This document shows, one piece after another, positions 34,296 through 45,624 of a DNA stretch of 64,000 bases (position 1 is its first letter; the number at the start of each line of letters is the position of its first letter). The stretch is from Megascapheus bottae (Eukaryota > Chordata > Mammalia > Rodentia > Geomyidae), in NCBI GenBank assembly GCA_024803745.1, contig JANJXV010000004.1, positions 42,217,358-42,281,357 on the forward strand, given 5' to 3'. A program made the position numbers and the translations under genes. The notes under the pieces were generated by a model that was not told the origin of the DNA, ran no database searches, and saw only the letters and a list, made by a program, of their open reading frames with translations.

Positions 34296-37261
34296 TAAAG
34301 AATAATGGAGAGGAAAACACTAAAGTAAAAAGGAGGCAAAGAGACAAATGACGGCTTTTTACACTAGGGAATCTAGTAGACCCTAAGTAGTAGAGATGTT
34401 GCACAAGTTGATTATTTCTTTAGCATTATACATCCGCCATTTCTCTCTGTCAGCTCTTCTCTTTTAAACTTCAGGCTTGATTTTACAATTCATACAAAGA
34501 ATATCTAGGGTATAGCTCAATTCTTTAGTATACCTGAAGAAACTATTAAAAAGGCACAAAAGATTATGGTACTTTCTCAATAGGCCTACTCTCCAGTTTT
34601 GAGCTCAGTCACTATCTGTGGGCTGATTCCTGCTGTGGCCCCTAGATTTTAATACTCGACTGGAATTTTCATCACAATAAATAGAAGAGGCCATTGAATA
34701 TGCAGATAGAGACTATGTCATCTTGACTTAAGGATGTAAAACTGGGTACCACTGATATCGAAGAGGAGTTAGAAATAGATGCTAGAAGATCCATGAATGA
34801 TCAGTAGTACATCTATACATTTATATTAGATTGTATGGTATATATGGATTGTCTATTTTTATCATTATTCTCAAATAGTAAGTTATCTGTGCTGAAGAGA
34901 CAGGTTTTTTTTGTACTAGGCAGATCATCATTGAAAATGTGACAGCAATGAATCCCCAGAAGAAACCAAATAGTACTGCAATAGCATCAAATTGCCACAT
35001 CTGTTTTTTCAATGCATACTCTCAGTTTCCAAGTTTATCTAGCCACTGGTCAGCAATTTATGATCTGAATAGGACTTTGGTTAAAATTGGCTTAACTGAC
35101 AAGGGCAACTGCATGTAAATCTACCCAGAAAAAGGACAGACAAGTCTCCTTTGCCATCTGTCAGGAGGAGTCTTTTGGTGAGTTGCAGGCAGAGTGCGTC
35201 TGATTATATCCATGTCCAAATGAAGATCTTTTAGAGATGATTTGACATCCTGTGCATAATACAAAGTAGAGCACACACCAGGTTGATATATTTAGCTACC
35301 TGAGAATGTGTTTCCTATTATGTAAGTCTTAGGGTATCTGTCAAAGGTAACCAGTAAACACCAATCAGTTGTTCTAGCAAAATGGCCAGAAACTTCTGGC
35401 TAAACTATCCTTCCTGCCTCTGGCTTTGGTGCTATAACTTTTATCCAGGATTTGATTGAGACATCTTGAAGAAAAATTTAGTACATTTCACAAGTTAATC
35501 TCTAGTCTGGCTTGATGAAGTGCATTTGGGGCAATGATAGAGTCTCAACATGGGCTGAAAGACAAATGAATTTGATTTTTATAACCCAATCAAAAGCATT
35601 TATGAATGCGTCCTACTCAAAACAAATGGAGTCATCTGGCTCTTCTCTGTATGGAGACTGATTGATTAGCTTTTGTCACATCATCTCTAGAGACGCTTTG
35701 AAAGCTAAAATGAGATGGAGTATGTGAGGGCATTATGGAAAAAGAGGTATCTGATGGACATTTTAATCTTATCCTGGAGACCTGTTCTAGTTGGAACTAT
35801 TGTGTTTATGGCATATGGTGTTGTTGTTTTTGTTTGTTTGCTTGTTTTTATAACTCACTCAGGGCAATTGAAGAAGTAGTTACTAAAGCTAAATTGACTA
35901 GCTTTTTATCACAGTTGTATATGGAAACAAGTGTAGTTTCTATTATGGTTCGAATTAGCAAGTTGGTCTTTGTAATAATGCATTCCATTTTGAGGTTCAA
36001 ACAATACACTTATTTTCTACATGACTACTTTTTGGAGCATTTTTCATTTTTGATAATTTATTTTCATACCTTCAAATCCCAGCAGAAATAATTGTTCCTA
36101 TTGTGAATATTTTACCAATTGGTACCCAGTTCAATTTAATATATTTTCTAAGACTGTGAGACATTAATCAGAGATAATCAGTGTGAATACTGGGCAGACT
36201 GTAGAAAAAGAGTAACATAGCACATTGTTTGTAACCATTTGCATCATTTTTGGCAAGTCTATCCATGGTGTCCACAGATAAGGATAAAGCTGAAACAATA
36301 TTGGAACCTACAATGCTTTTAGACCCTGGCTGAAATACAGTTTTTAAATTGTACTCCAATGTACAATTCTCACCAATGGTTTTATACAACATCACAGTGG
36401 GGAAAAGCAGTAAATGTGCAGAATGATCTTTTGAGACAGTCTGTATCATTCCTAGGAAGTGCTTATAGAATCATCTTAGAAACTGCCGTCCTTGACTTCA
36501 CCTCATTACCTGTACCTCAAGGAAGCACACCTCCTTCTATTGTGACTATTCCTCAGAGAACCAAAGTACTGTTACACCCCCTCCTCCAACACTTCCCTTG
36601 GGCACTGTAGGATGTTGGTTTTGGGGATAGATCTAATAAGACTATTTTCCAAAGGCCATTCTGTTTGTCTGTATTTCTAAGCCCACTTGATTATAACAAC
36701 AACAGGAAAAACAGTGATGCACTGTGTTGTCTCTGAGGAAAGCACTGGCTAAAAATCTTCCCCACAGCCAAACTAAGCTATAATGATTGTCTTTTCTACT
36801 TCTCCCCAGAAAGACTCATATAATTGGTTCTTGTAACACAGTAACCACTGTGTTCATGCTTCTGTAGATGATGTTTGCTGGGGAGCTAAGTTTCACAGAA
36901 TACACTGGCTACAGAATAAAAGTGGAGACTTAAATTGTTTTAAAACTAATCTCAGTGAACATGTCAGCCAAAAATTCGTTAGAGAAATAAATGGTGCAAT
37001 CAGGAGTATTTTAAATATATTCATACACGATAATTTATAAGTGATCATAGCAGTAGATTATATTGGAGGGGTGTTAATTCTCTCCAAGGTATATATGTGA
37101 AAAGCAAACATTTCTGAGTTAGAATTTCTGTCATGGAATAGAAACAGAAGAAAAAAACATGTTTCTGACTGTGTGGCAGGAAGATCACTAGGTCCTGTGT
37201 GGACCTGACACTGTCATTCACCTTAGTACATAAAAGAGAAAATAATGCTGGGGCAGGGTGA

Positions 37262-37262
<1 letters not shown>
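34296..37262. other. Unique sequence, ~3 kb
   Basis: No transposon family recognised. Unassigned open frames: plus 35735-36091 (118 codons), minus 36168-36449 (93 codons), plus 36359-36610 (83 codons), and a hydrophobic 63-codon minus frame at 34821-35012. None has an identifiable domain, and stop codons surround each. A decayed endogenous retrovirus is conceivable but not supported. Confidence 0.45.

Positions 37263-37305
<43 letters not shown>
37263..37305. repeat. (TG)n microsatellite
   Basis: 43 bases of TG. Two His-Thr frames on the minus strand are artefacts of it. Confidence 0.97.
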
Positions 37306-37308
<3 letters not shown>

Positions 37309-38761
37309 ATGGGAGGAGTAGGCACACTAACTTTAGCTGCAGAGATGACTGTAATTCTAACAGATTGCTTGTATGTAATATCTGCACACCACTGACTTTG
37401 GCAAGAAAGTAATGCACACAATTAAGACAGCAGCATTAGTGACATGTCCTCTTATTAGAGAACACCAATGGCTCATTGAGTGCAGAGAAATTTTTAGGGA
37501 TTTTTATATTGCAAGCAGCCAGTGTCATAGCTGCAAAAGTATTATCACCAAAATGGAATGATTCTAGAATGTAAATAGTACAGGGAGCTACATTAGCTAG
37601 AGTTATTCAGCCAGTTCCTCCAAAGCATAATATACTACTTGAATGGCAGCCAAAGGAATTCAAAAGAATAATAGTCACTGTCTTTTTTCAGGCTGTTGTT
37701 TTTATCATTGCTTATTTACCATTTTGAAATTAGCTGTAAAGTTAAGACAGCTTTACAGATCTTATGCATCATTTTAAACAATTGTGAAGGTTTTACTCAT
37801 TCATTCATGAGTTTTCAAATGATAGATTCTGCATGTTGGACAACCTCAATACAGAGAAAAGTAACTTGTACTTTAACTAGTACGGACACTTTGAGACATC
37901 TTTGCATATTAAGATGGATATAAATATATATATATAAATACTAAATTTTTATAAATAGCACTTGGTAAAATTGCAACAACTGGCTTTTAAATTTAATTTT
38001 CTCTGCAAGTGCAGCTTGGCACTATTATTTATCTATTTTTTGTACTGGTCTCTGACATACTATTTTTGAGGAAGGAAAAAAATGTTTTTGCTGCCATGGC
38101 AACAGTATCCTATTGCTTTCCATCATAAACCATAGTTTCTGAACATAACTAGGAAAATTGAAATGTGGGTAGCTCAAAATGATAAGGCCAAGCGTGGTAA
38201 GCATTCATCGAAACGATTATTTGTGTCATTGTTCTTACACTCAAGGGAAGACTGGAACTTTCAAGGTCAACATTTTTGTTTGTACTGTTCACAGGAGCAC
38301 TCATAAAAGATTATTACCACTTACTGGGCAACTACTCTTCAGTAAATGTCTTATTAGCATGATTTTCCAAAGAAATTAAAACACTCCACAGTACAATTTA
38401 TTCTATGGCATTGAAGAGATTTAATACAAAGAAAGGGCACCCATTCTAGAGAGTTTTAGGAATGAAACTATCTGCTACTTGACCTGGAATGTGTTTAAGG
38501 GAGTTGTACCCCACAAGCTGCTAGAGAAACTGATTAAGTGGACTCTATTATGTGTTTCAGGGGCAATTCCAAAATGGTGCTTCTTTCTCTGATGCACTTG
38601 AAATAAGAATATTCTTTCATTTTCCTTGATCTTTTACAGCCTGTGGGTATTTTCTGTTTGCAAGCTAAAATAATATCTTTGTGCCATGGCAAGCTTTTTA
38701 AATTCTTCCTGGCTCTATTATGATACCAGAGAAAACAAGCCAAAGCAAGACAACAGAACAA
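37306..38761. other. Unique AT-rich sequence
   Basis: No repeat family recognised apart from a short (TA)n at about 37,920-37,938. Confidence 0.45.
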
Positions 38762-39420
38762 CAAAATTTTATTCTGTTGTGGTCTGAGAAAGTGTATGGA
38801 ACAATTTGGAATATTTCTGAATTTGCACAGATTTGCTTTGTGCCTTAAAATATGATCTGTTTTGGAGAATGATCCATGTGCTGTTGAAGAACGTATATTC
38901 TGGTGGAATAATCTGTAGATGTCTGCTAAGTCTAGTTGGTCTATGTGGTTCTGAGGTTTCTCTGTGGAGTTTCTGACATGTTGATCTATCTAGAGATGAC
39001 AGTGGTGTGTTAAGGTCACCAATGATCACTGTGTTTGGATCAATGTGCGATTTTAGTGTAAGTAATGTCTATTTGATGATGGTGGGTGCTCTGGTATTTA
39101 GTGTATAGATATTTAGAATGGCTATATTCTCTGGAAGAAGAGATGCCTTTATTAGTATGGAATAACCTTCTTTGTTTCTTATCACTAATTTAAATTTGGA
39201 GTCTATCTTATCTGATATAAGGATGGCAACTCCAGCCTGTTTATGGAAGCCGTTTTCTTGATAGCTTTTATTCCAGCCTTTCACTCTCAGAATATGTTTT
39301 TGTTTGGGGGGGGGGAGGCTAGATATGTCTCTTGAAGACAGCAGAAAGAGGGAGCTTGCCTTTTTATCCAACTAATCAGTTTATGTCATTTAATTGGAGA
39401 GTTAAGTCCACTGATATTGA
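38762..39420 (-). pseudogene. L1 ORF2 endonuclease domain, broken
   Basis: The first minus frame (39371-39069) has KGWNKSYQENGFHKQAGVAI and ILNIYTLNTRAP. The second (39029-38769) has GDLNTPLSSLDRSTCQK and EYTFF. Both belong to the APE-type endonuclease of L1 ORF2p, which nicks target DNA. The GDxNTPLS block is recognisable. A ~40-bp discontinuity and frame change separate the two frames, and in-frame breaks follow near the end. Nonfunctional. Confidence 0.9.
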
Positions 39421-39499
39421 GAGTTGGTATTGAGAGGTATTTGTTAGTTCTTGCCATCTTATGCATCTTCTTCAGGTCTATAATTTGTCAATTCTTACT

Positions 39500-40260
39500 A
39501 TAATTATCTGGCTCTTTAGGGACCATTTCTCTGCCAATGTTATATTCTTGTTGGTTTTCTTTGTGTAGAACCTCTTTGAGTATTGTTTCAACTTTTCCTT
39601 GTTGTGGAAGGTTTTTATTTGTCCCTCATTTATGAATGAGAGTCTAGCTGGATTTATTATCCTTGGTTAGTAGTTGTTTGTCTTTAGGGAGTGTCATATA
39701 TTCTCTGCTGAGAAATTTGTAGTTATTATGATTACTTTTCCTTTATAGGTGATTGTGTCTTTTTTCTAGCAGCTTGAAGGATCCTTTCCTTGGTATATAT
39801 GAATCCTGTGGGGATTACAATATGGTGGTGAGATGTCCTGTTTTGTTGTGGTCTGTTTGGTGTTCTAATGGCTTCTTGTATCAGGATGGGCCTATCTTTT
39901 TGGATATTTGAGATGTTCTCTGCTAGGATTCTGTTAAATATATTACCTATTTCAAGAGCTTCTTTTTCTAGGTCCTCCTCAATATTAGTTGGCCTTAAAT
40001 TATGTTTTCCAATGATGTCTTGTATCTCTTGTAGGGAATCTTTTTAGTTTCTTGGATTTGTTTTGTGTTCTTTTTCTATGAAGCCTAGACCATATTCAGT
40101 TCCAGAGGTTCTTTCTGTGTCATCTAATCTGCTATTAAGACTTTCTATTTTGTTTTTTATTTCCCTTTCTTCTAATTGATCAGTTCTGATGGTTTCAATT
40201 TCCTTGTTGATGCTTTGTTTTAGGTCTTGTCTGGGCTTCTTCCTTAATTTGGTTTTCAGT

Positions 40261-40332
<72 letters not shown>

Positions 40333-40621
40333 CCTTTCCCTTTCCCTTTAGCAGAGTGGCTACTTTTTCATTGGACTCCTTTTCCATCTATTGGAATTCA
40401 TTCATATTTCTGTTTGTGGATTCCATGCATTTTACTATTCATCTTTGGTTGGCCTTATAACTCTCACACATAGCCATATGCAGGCTTTGAATCTTTTCAT
40501 TCATCATATTTACCAGTAGTCTTTTTAAAGCATTTTGGAAGCTATCTTTTAGGGTTTTCATTGACTGTTCTCTTGCCTGATAGTTTTGAGTGGGGGTTGA
40601 TGTTCCTGTACTTGAAATTTT
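39500..40621 (-). pseudogene. L1 ORF1 remnant with (CT)n expansion
   Basis: ORF1p is the trimeric RNA-binding chaperone of L1. On the minus strand, Lys/Glu-rich coiled-coil text is visible (for example INKEIETIRTDQLEEREIKN at about 40,220-40,140). RNA-binding-region text follows toward 39,760 (ERILQAARKK near 39,790). Several stops and shifts are present. A pure (CT)n/(GA)n tract at 40262-40332 sits in the coiled coil and would encode Arg-Glu repeats. Confidence 0.85.
40262..40349. repeat. (CT)n microsatellite with CCCTTT end
   Basis: About 70 bases of CT with a single extra T, followed by three CCCTTT-like units. Located inside the L1 ORF1 remnant. Confidence 0.97.
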
Positions 40622-40824
40622 ACTTGTCTCAGGAGGCTGAGATCTGAGGATCGAGATTCAAGGCCAGCTTGGGTACTAACGACTTTGCAACTCTTATCTC
40701 CAATTAACTATTAGAAAACCAGAAGTGGTGCTGTGGCTCAGAGGGTAGGGCGGTAGACTGAGTTGAAGAGCTCATGAACAGCACCCAGGCTCAGAGTCCA
40801 AGCCCCACGATTGAAAAAAAAAAA
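40622..40824 (+). mobile_element. Composite B1/Geo SINE, head-truncated
   Basis: Starts at ctcaggaggctgagatctg, so the first ~35 bp of the head are missing. Linker (gcaactcttatctccaatta) and Geo-like tail (gccagaagtggtgctgtggc-like) follow, with an A-run at 40,815-40,824. It sits at the 5' edge of the L1 fragment. Confidence 0.88.
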
Positions 40825-41336
40825 GTAAACTAAGATTGAGCAATAGAAAATTGAATAATCAAAATATAGTCTGAATTAATTATGCATACAATGAAGGAGG
40901 AAGACTAGTAATCACTGTGAGCTATGTATCTAGGAATGAAAGAATAGGAATTAAATAGAAAAAAAGAGAAAAAAATGGGAAAAGTAAAATTAAAATAAGA
41001 AAAAATGATAAAGGGTAGAAAAAGTTAAAAATATAATTAGGAAAAAGAGTTCTTCATTTTATTTGGGAGTGTGTCTCCCCTGTGCTACCATCCAGTCTCA
41101 TGATGGAATGTTTCTTTTCCTTGTGGTGGTCAGTTTTCCTTGTGGCGTAGTTGTTTTCTTGAATCAGTTTGAGAAGACAGAAAAAAGTTCTGCCTTTCAG
41201 ACTTGGGGTCTTTCTGTCCCTCTTCCCCCACTACTGTAGAGGGAGGATGATGTGCTGTATATGTCACATAGCCTGGAATTGTCTAAAGATCCTACTCCTA
41301 AGTTAACTTGAGTTGATCTGAAACTTTGACAGAGTA
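40825..41336. other. A-rich, then mixed sequence, unassigned
   Basis: An A-rich stretch (40,830-41,040) is followed by ~290 bp of more balanced sequence. It could be the L1 5' UTR belonging to the fragment to its left, but I cannot verify this. Confidence 0.35.
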
Positions 41337-41655
41337 GAAAGGTATAAAATTAACCCTTAAAATCAATGGCTTTTCTGTATGCCAACAATGAGAAAAGTGA
41401 GGCTGAAATCAGGAAAGCAACTCCTTTTATAATAGCCTCAAAAGAAATAAAATACTTGGTAATTATCCAAAGAAGTGAAGGACCTCTATGATAATAACTT
41501 TAAAAACCTGAAAAAGGAAATTAAAGCAGAATTAAGAAAGTGGAAAACCCTCCAGTGGTCCTGGATTGGGATATTAACATCGTGAAAATGACAATACTGT
41601 CAAAGGCTATCTACAAATTCAATGCAATCCCTGTCACTATCCCAGCATCATTCTT
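41337..41655 (+). mobile_element. Older L1, left part (ORF2 polymerase-thumb region)
   Basis: Forward ORF2 DNA: aatcaatggcttttctgtat, gaaggacctctatgataata, gaaaatgacaatactgtcaa, and ctacaaattcaatgcaatcc. It is interrupted at 41,655 by nested insertions and resumes at 42,414 (attctttaaggaaatagaaa). Confidence 0.9.
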
Positions 41656-41659
41656 TTTT

Positions 41660-41999
41660 TTGACTTTTAAAAATTTTATTTAATTGTTGGGGTGATGTAC
41701 AGAGGGGTTACAGTTCCATTCATCAGTTAATGAGTACATAACTTCTTGAATCTTGTTACCCCTTCCCATGTCTTCCTCCCATTTTCCCTCCCCCCACCCC
41801 TCCCACTCATCTTGTTTTCCTCTTACCTTCTCATTTTCAAATACACAAATAACTGTATATACGATATGCCAGGTACCAAAGTCAGGTATAGTAACAGCAT
41901 AAGATAAAGCTTTAGGGGAAAAGAAGAAAAAAGAAATAGTTTCACATAGTACATTAAGAACAACACTCACAAAGATAAACCTCTTGTTTCCATATCCTG
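41660..41999 (-). mobile_element. Nested L1 3' end
   Basis: Reverse 3' UTR of the type gtgatgtacagaggggttac / gagtacataacttcttgaa, with a C-rich tract at 41,786-41,810. 5' truncated at about 41,999 (ccatatcctg). Inserted into the older L1 at 41,655. Confidence 0.85.
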
Positions 42000-42006
42000 T
42001 ACTTAG

Positions 42007-42391
42007 TCATAATGGTATTTTTCATATATTTTTATTGTAATTAATAGAAGAGTTACATTATATTCACCAGATAGAAGGTGCATTGCTTCACATACATTGA
42101 TACCCTTTCTCACTTCATGGTCCCCATTTCCCTCCCTTCCTCCCTACCCCCCCTGCTCAATAAGTCCATACAGTATGACGCTAAATGTAAGGACCTCCAG
42201 GATATAGAAACAAAAGCCATATAATGAGTGATTGTTGTCCGCAATGTACTGTGTTATCTCTCATCTCTTTTGCTGTCCCTTGGTTATCTCATATTGTTAT
42301 AATATTTCACCTTGTTATCTGATATATTTTATATATGCTTAATTGGTTATTTGAAATAGGATAGGGAATGGGGGAAATCATAATTATTTTT
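42007..42391. mobile_element. Small nested twin-primed L1
   Basis: 42023-42155 is L1 3' end in reverse (ttgtaattaatagaagagtt, accagatagaagg, C-rich tract). 42156-42377 is the adjoining upstream 3' UTR in forward orientation (gtccatacagtatgacgcta, ctccaggatatagaaac, ggatagggaatggggg). Imperfect duplication tcataatggtattttt (42007-42022) and tcataattattttt (42378-42391). The entire inserted piece is 3' UTR. Confidence 0.8.
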
Positions 42392-42414
42392 AATAGAAAA
42401 ATTTAAAGACAATA

Positions 42415-43830
42415 TTTTATTCTTTAAGGAAATAGAAAACGCAATTCAAAAATTCATATGGAATAATAAAGACCTCCAATATCATAAATAATCCTTAGCA
42501 GAAAGCACAGTACTAGAAGAATATCAATATAAAATTTCAAACTGTTACAAAGCTATAGTAATAAACTCAGCTTGGTACTGACACAAGAACAGGCCTGAGG
42601 ATCAATGGAATGGAAGTGAAGACTCAGAAATGAACCTACAAATCTATGGCTACCTTATCTTTAATCTGGTTGCCAAAAATAGGATGTAAGAATGACAGCC
42701 TCTTCAACAAATGGTGCTGGCAGAATTAGTTAAACACGTGTAGGAAATTTAAATTGGATCCGTATATGTTACCCTGCACCAGTATTAATTGCAAATGGAT
42801 CAAAGACCTTGAAGTCAAGGCAGATACTCTGAAAACCTCACAGGAAGCAATAGGACACATATTAGGGCTCCTTGGCACAGGTTGAAACTTGCATAACAAA
42901 GGCCCAGAAACACAACAAATTAAAGAAAGTTTGAACAAAGGGGACTGCAAAGTGTCTGTATGGCAAAGGAATAGGAGATACACTAGGACTCCTTGGCACA
43001 GATCAAAATTTCATTAATCAAAGCCAAGAAACACAGCAAATTATAGAAAGTTTGGACAAATGGGACTGCACTAAACTAGAGCTTCTGTATGGCAAAGGAC
43101 ATAGCATGTTAACTTGAAAGCCCACTTGAAAGTGAGAAAAGATCTTCATTAACCATACAACAGACAAGGGCCTCATATCTAAAATATACTTAGAGCTCAA
43201 AAATTCGAACCTCTCAAAAACAAGTCCTCAAAGAAACAACTGTCCCATTAAAAGGTGAGCTAAAAACATAGAGACTTCTCTGAAGAATAAAGAAGAATGG
43301 TCAATAGACACATGAAGAAATGCTCCACCTCTCTGACCGTAAAAGAAATGCAAATCAAAACATCTTTGAGATTCCATCTCACCCCAGTTATCAAGAAATC
43401 TAATAATAACAGATGCTGGTGGGGAAGCTGCAGAAGGCTATGCTACTGCACTGTTGGAGGAAGTATAAACTTGTTCAAACACTCTGAAAAGCAGTATGGA
43501 CAGTCCTCAAAAGACTAAACATATAGTGCTCTCCTATGACCCAGAAATCCCACTTCTGGGCATTTACATAACTGACCACAAACAAGGCCATACTAAAGCT
43601 ACCAGCACAACCATGTTCATTTCAGCATTATTTGCCATAACTAACATATGGAACCAACCCAGATGCACCCTAGTAGATGAATGGATCAAGAAAATGTGGT
43701 ATATATACACGATAGAAATCTATGCACCATCAGACAGAATGACATTGCCACCTTCATAAAGAAATGGAAAGACTAGGAAAAAAATCATATTAAGTGAAGT
43801 AAGCCAGACCCAAAGGAACGTCGGCTCCAT
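42415..43830 (+). pseudogene. L1 ORF2 C-terminal remnant, heavily broken
   Basis: Recognisable pieces in successive frames: CWQN(W)-type DNA at 42,712, the [18 protein letters not shown] segment (43297-43518) and PEIPLLGIYITDHKQGHTKA (43496-43759). Many stops and indels. The cysteine motif is degraded (agatgctggtggggaagctg). Confidence 0.88.
42843..43098 (+). repeat. Tandem duplication inside L1 ORF2 (~125-130 bp units)
   Basis: Unit 1 (about 42843-42966) and unit 2 (about 42967-43098) both read ctccttggcacag, acaacaaatta/acagcaaatta, gaaagttt, gggactgca, and ctgtatggcaaagg. They differ at roughly a fifth of positions, so the duplication is old. Confidence 0.8.
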
Positions 43831-44328
43831 GGTTTTCCTCATTTTATTAATTAGTGTATGTCTAGGATAGTCTTACAAGAGGATCACAATAGCTCAATAG
43901 ATACATGCATGTGGTCAAGTAGCAAGAGGCTAAGTGAAATGAACTCCAAGATATGGAAACAAGAGTTTTTTCTTAGTTGGCTTTGTTTTTAATGTAATGT
44001 ATGGTTACTTCTTTTTTTGTTCATTTTTTTCTCCTTTGGTTTATCCCCTGCTGTCACTGTATTTGATGTGTGTGTTGTACATACATTTATCTGAATTGGG
44101 GAAGAGGGGAACCTCAAGATAGTGAGACAAAGGACAAAGGGTGAGCCAATGTCACAGCAAGACAATACGTTGGAAATAATCTTTACAGCTGGGGGGGTTG
44201 GGGAGGTGGGAAAGAGGGAGAAAAATGTTGGAGTGGGTAACAGTGTTTGACAAGAAACATATTCGCTACCTTATGTATGTAACTGTAAGGACATTGTACA
44301 TCATCTTGACAATAAAATTAAATTTAAA

Positions 44329-45037
44329 AAAAATCAACAAAAACAGTCTTTGTCATCCATTGGCTCCCAGTCACACTTCTTCCTTTAAATTCTATTGGTT
44401 TTTAAATCCAATTAACTTTGGATCTGGAATCTTTTTGAATAATCACTTTTCAGTGGTTAACCATATTCTATCCCAACTGATATTTAAAACACAATAATGG
44501 CACTTGCCTTGGTATTGCCTGAAGGAATTGGGTTTTGATTTCACATACCACACCTAGTAGAATTAATCATGAGATCCACAGTGCCCCTTCCAGGTTTTGC
44601 TGGGATCTACCATAGTTTCTGAGGCCAGTTTGCTCAGGCACAAGAAATATCTTTAAGGGCTATTGGTTACCATTCCAGCAGATTGGCTTTTTTAAGTAAA
44701 TGGCTATTTATTTTTGTGTCTTGTCAAGAACATATTTTACTACATTTGGAAAATTCAAGGATGCTTAACAGACAAAACTAGTGAACCAGGAGTTCAAAGG
44801 AGTTTACTTTCTTGTCCTTCACTTTACTCAAGATTCAAGAAGTATTCAACTCTGTCTTAATATGGTGATGTGTCAGGCAAGGATGTTTATTGTCATTAAT
44901 ACTTGGATTCATTATTATTCTCTTGGTTAGAAATAAAGGGATGTAGGCTGCTGGTTTGAGAGATTATGTCATATGGAAGGCAACAGAAACCAGCTTTTTA
45001 CATGGCTGCTTTAATTGGTCCAATGAGGTCTACAATA
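44329..45037. other. Unique sequence
   Basis: No feature recognised. Confidence 0.4.
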
Positions 45038-45165
45038 AGAGCTTTATAGTGTCAAATATCTTAGCTTTGGTGTTAATTGCTATCTCTGTCATTTACCAAC
45101 TGTATTGCTTTGGGAAAATTATTCAGCTCTTTGAAAATGGAGATGTTATGCTTATGCCAGGACTA
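45038..45165 (+). repeat. MIR SINE remnant
   Basis: Core-type landmarks: tctgtcatttaccaactgta, ttgctttgggaaaattattc, agctctttgaaaatggagat. They correspond to the MIR segment with the conserved Thr-Gly-His-like tgaccttgggcaagt motif. A 76-codon frame across it is incidental. Confidence 0.7.
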
Positions 45166-45609
45166 ATATGTGATGCAAAAAGCTAACTTCCCTGGTGAAG
45201 CACCTGATGTGAAGGTCAGTCCAAACACTTTACATTTTTTTCTCTATTCATTCTGAGTGGACTATAGAAGAATTGTGTTGTATGACTCTCTGCTCTTCCT
45301 GGCAAATTCTCTTTCATGTTATAAGCTTTGCTATATCCAGGATAAAGCATGTAGAAGATTCTCAAATATTGTTGTTTTGATGTTTTAAGAATGGAAACAA
45401 TTTGGTTCTTAATTTTCCCATCAAGAATACTTAAGCAGTTTTGTAGCCTGAAAAAAAATGATGTGATATTAGAAACTGAGAAAATGAATAAGATGGCAAC
45501 CTTGGTTACACCTTTTGCTGGTCTAATAACTCTTGGGGCAGGATAGAGCACATTTGTAGATGTGAATGGCTCACCCATGGCATGCTTAACCCATTCCTTT
45601 AAGCTTTCT
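45166..45609. other. Unique sequence with a 136-codon open frame
   Basis: Minus-strand frame 45216-45626 remains open but matches no family I know. Composition is AT-rich like the flanks, and it runs into the target-site duplication of the next L1. Not called as a gene. Confidence 0.4.
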
Positions 45610-45624
45610 AAAAATTGATTTGAC

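Larger units (their letters stand above)
38762..40621 (-). mobile_element. L1 internal fragment: ORF1 to ORF2 endonuclease, 3' half missing
   Basis: Reverse orientation. From 40,621 down to about 39,500 is ORF1 (coiled coil, then RNA-binding and C-terminal regions). From about 39,420 to 38,762 is the ORF2 endonuclease domain. The fragment stops inside or just after the endonuclease with no 3' UTR and no A-tail. That is the opposite of the usual 5' truncation, so a later deletion or recombination removed the 3' part. Confidence 0.9.
42414..44328 (+). mobile_element. Older L1, right part (ORF2 C-terminus and 3' UTR)
   Basis: Resumes exactly where 41,655 stopped. ORF2 remnants continue to about 43,830. 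The 3' UTR then runs to ttgacaataaaattaaatt and an A-run at about 44,328. This 3' UTR differs from the others in the window (gtgtttgacaagaaacatat, ccttatgtatgtaactgtaa), so it is a separate, older subfamily. It contains an internal tandem duplication. Confidence 0.9.

Noticed and set aside
34821..35012. Hydrophobic 63-codon minus-strand frame resembling a membrane segment
   Set aside because: It lacks an ATG at its start, stop codons lie immediately upstream, and there is no neighbouring retroviral or receptor motif. One hydrophobic run in AT-rich DNA is expected by chance.
39069..39371. Possible host endonuclease gene
   Set aside because: The frame belongs to the L1 ORF2 endonuclease and is continuous with ORF1 upstream on the same strand.
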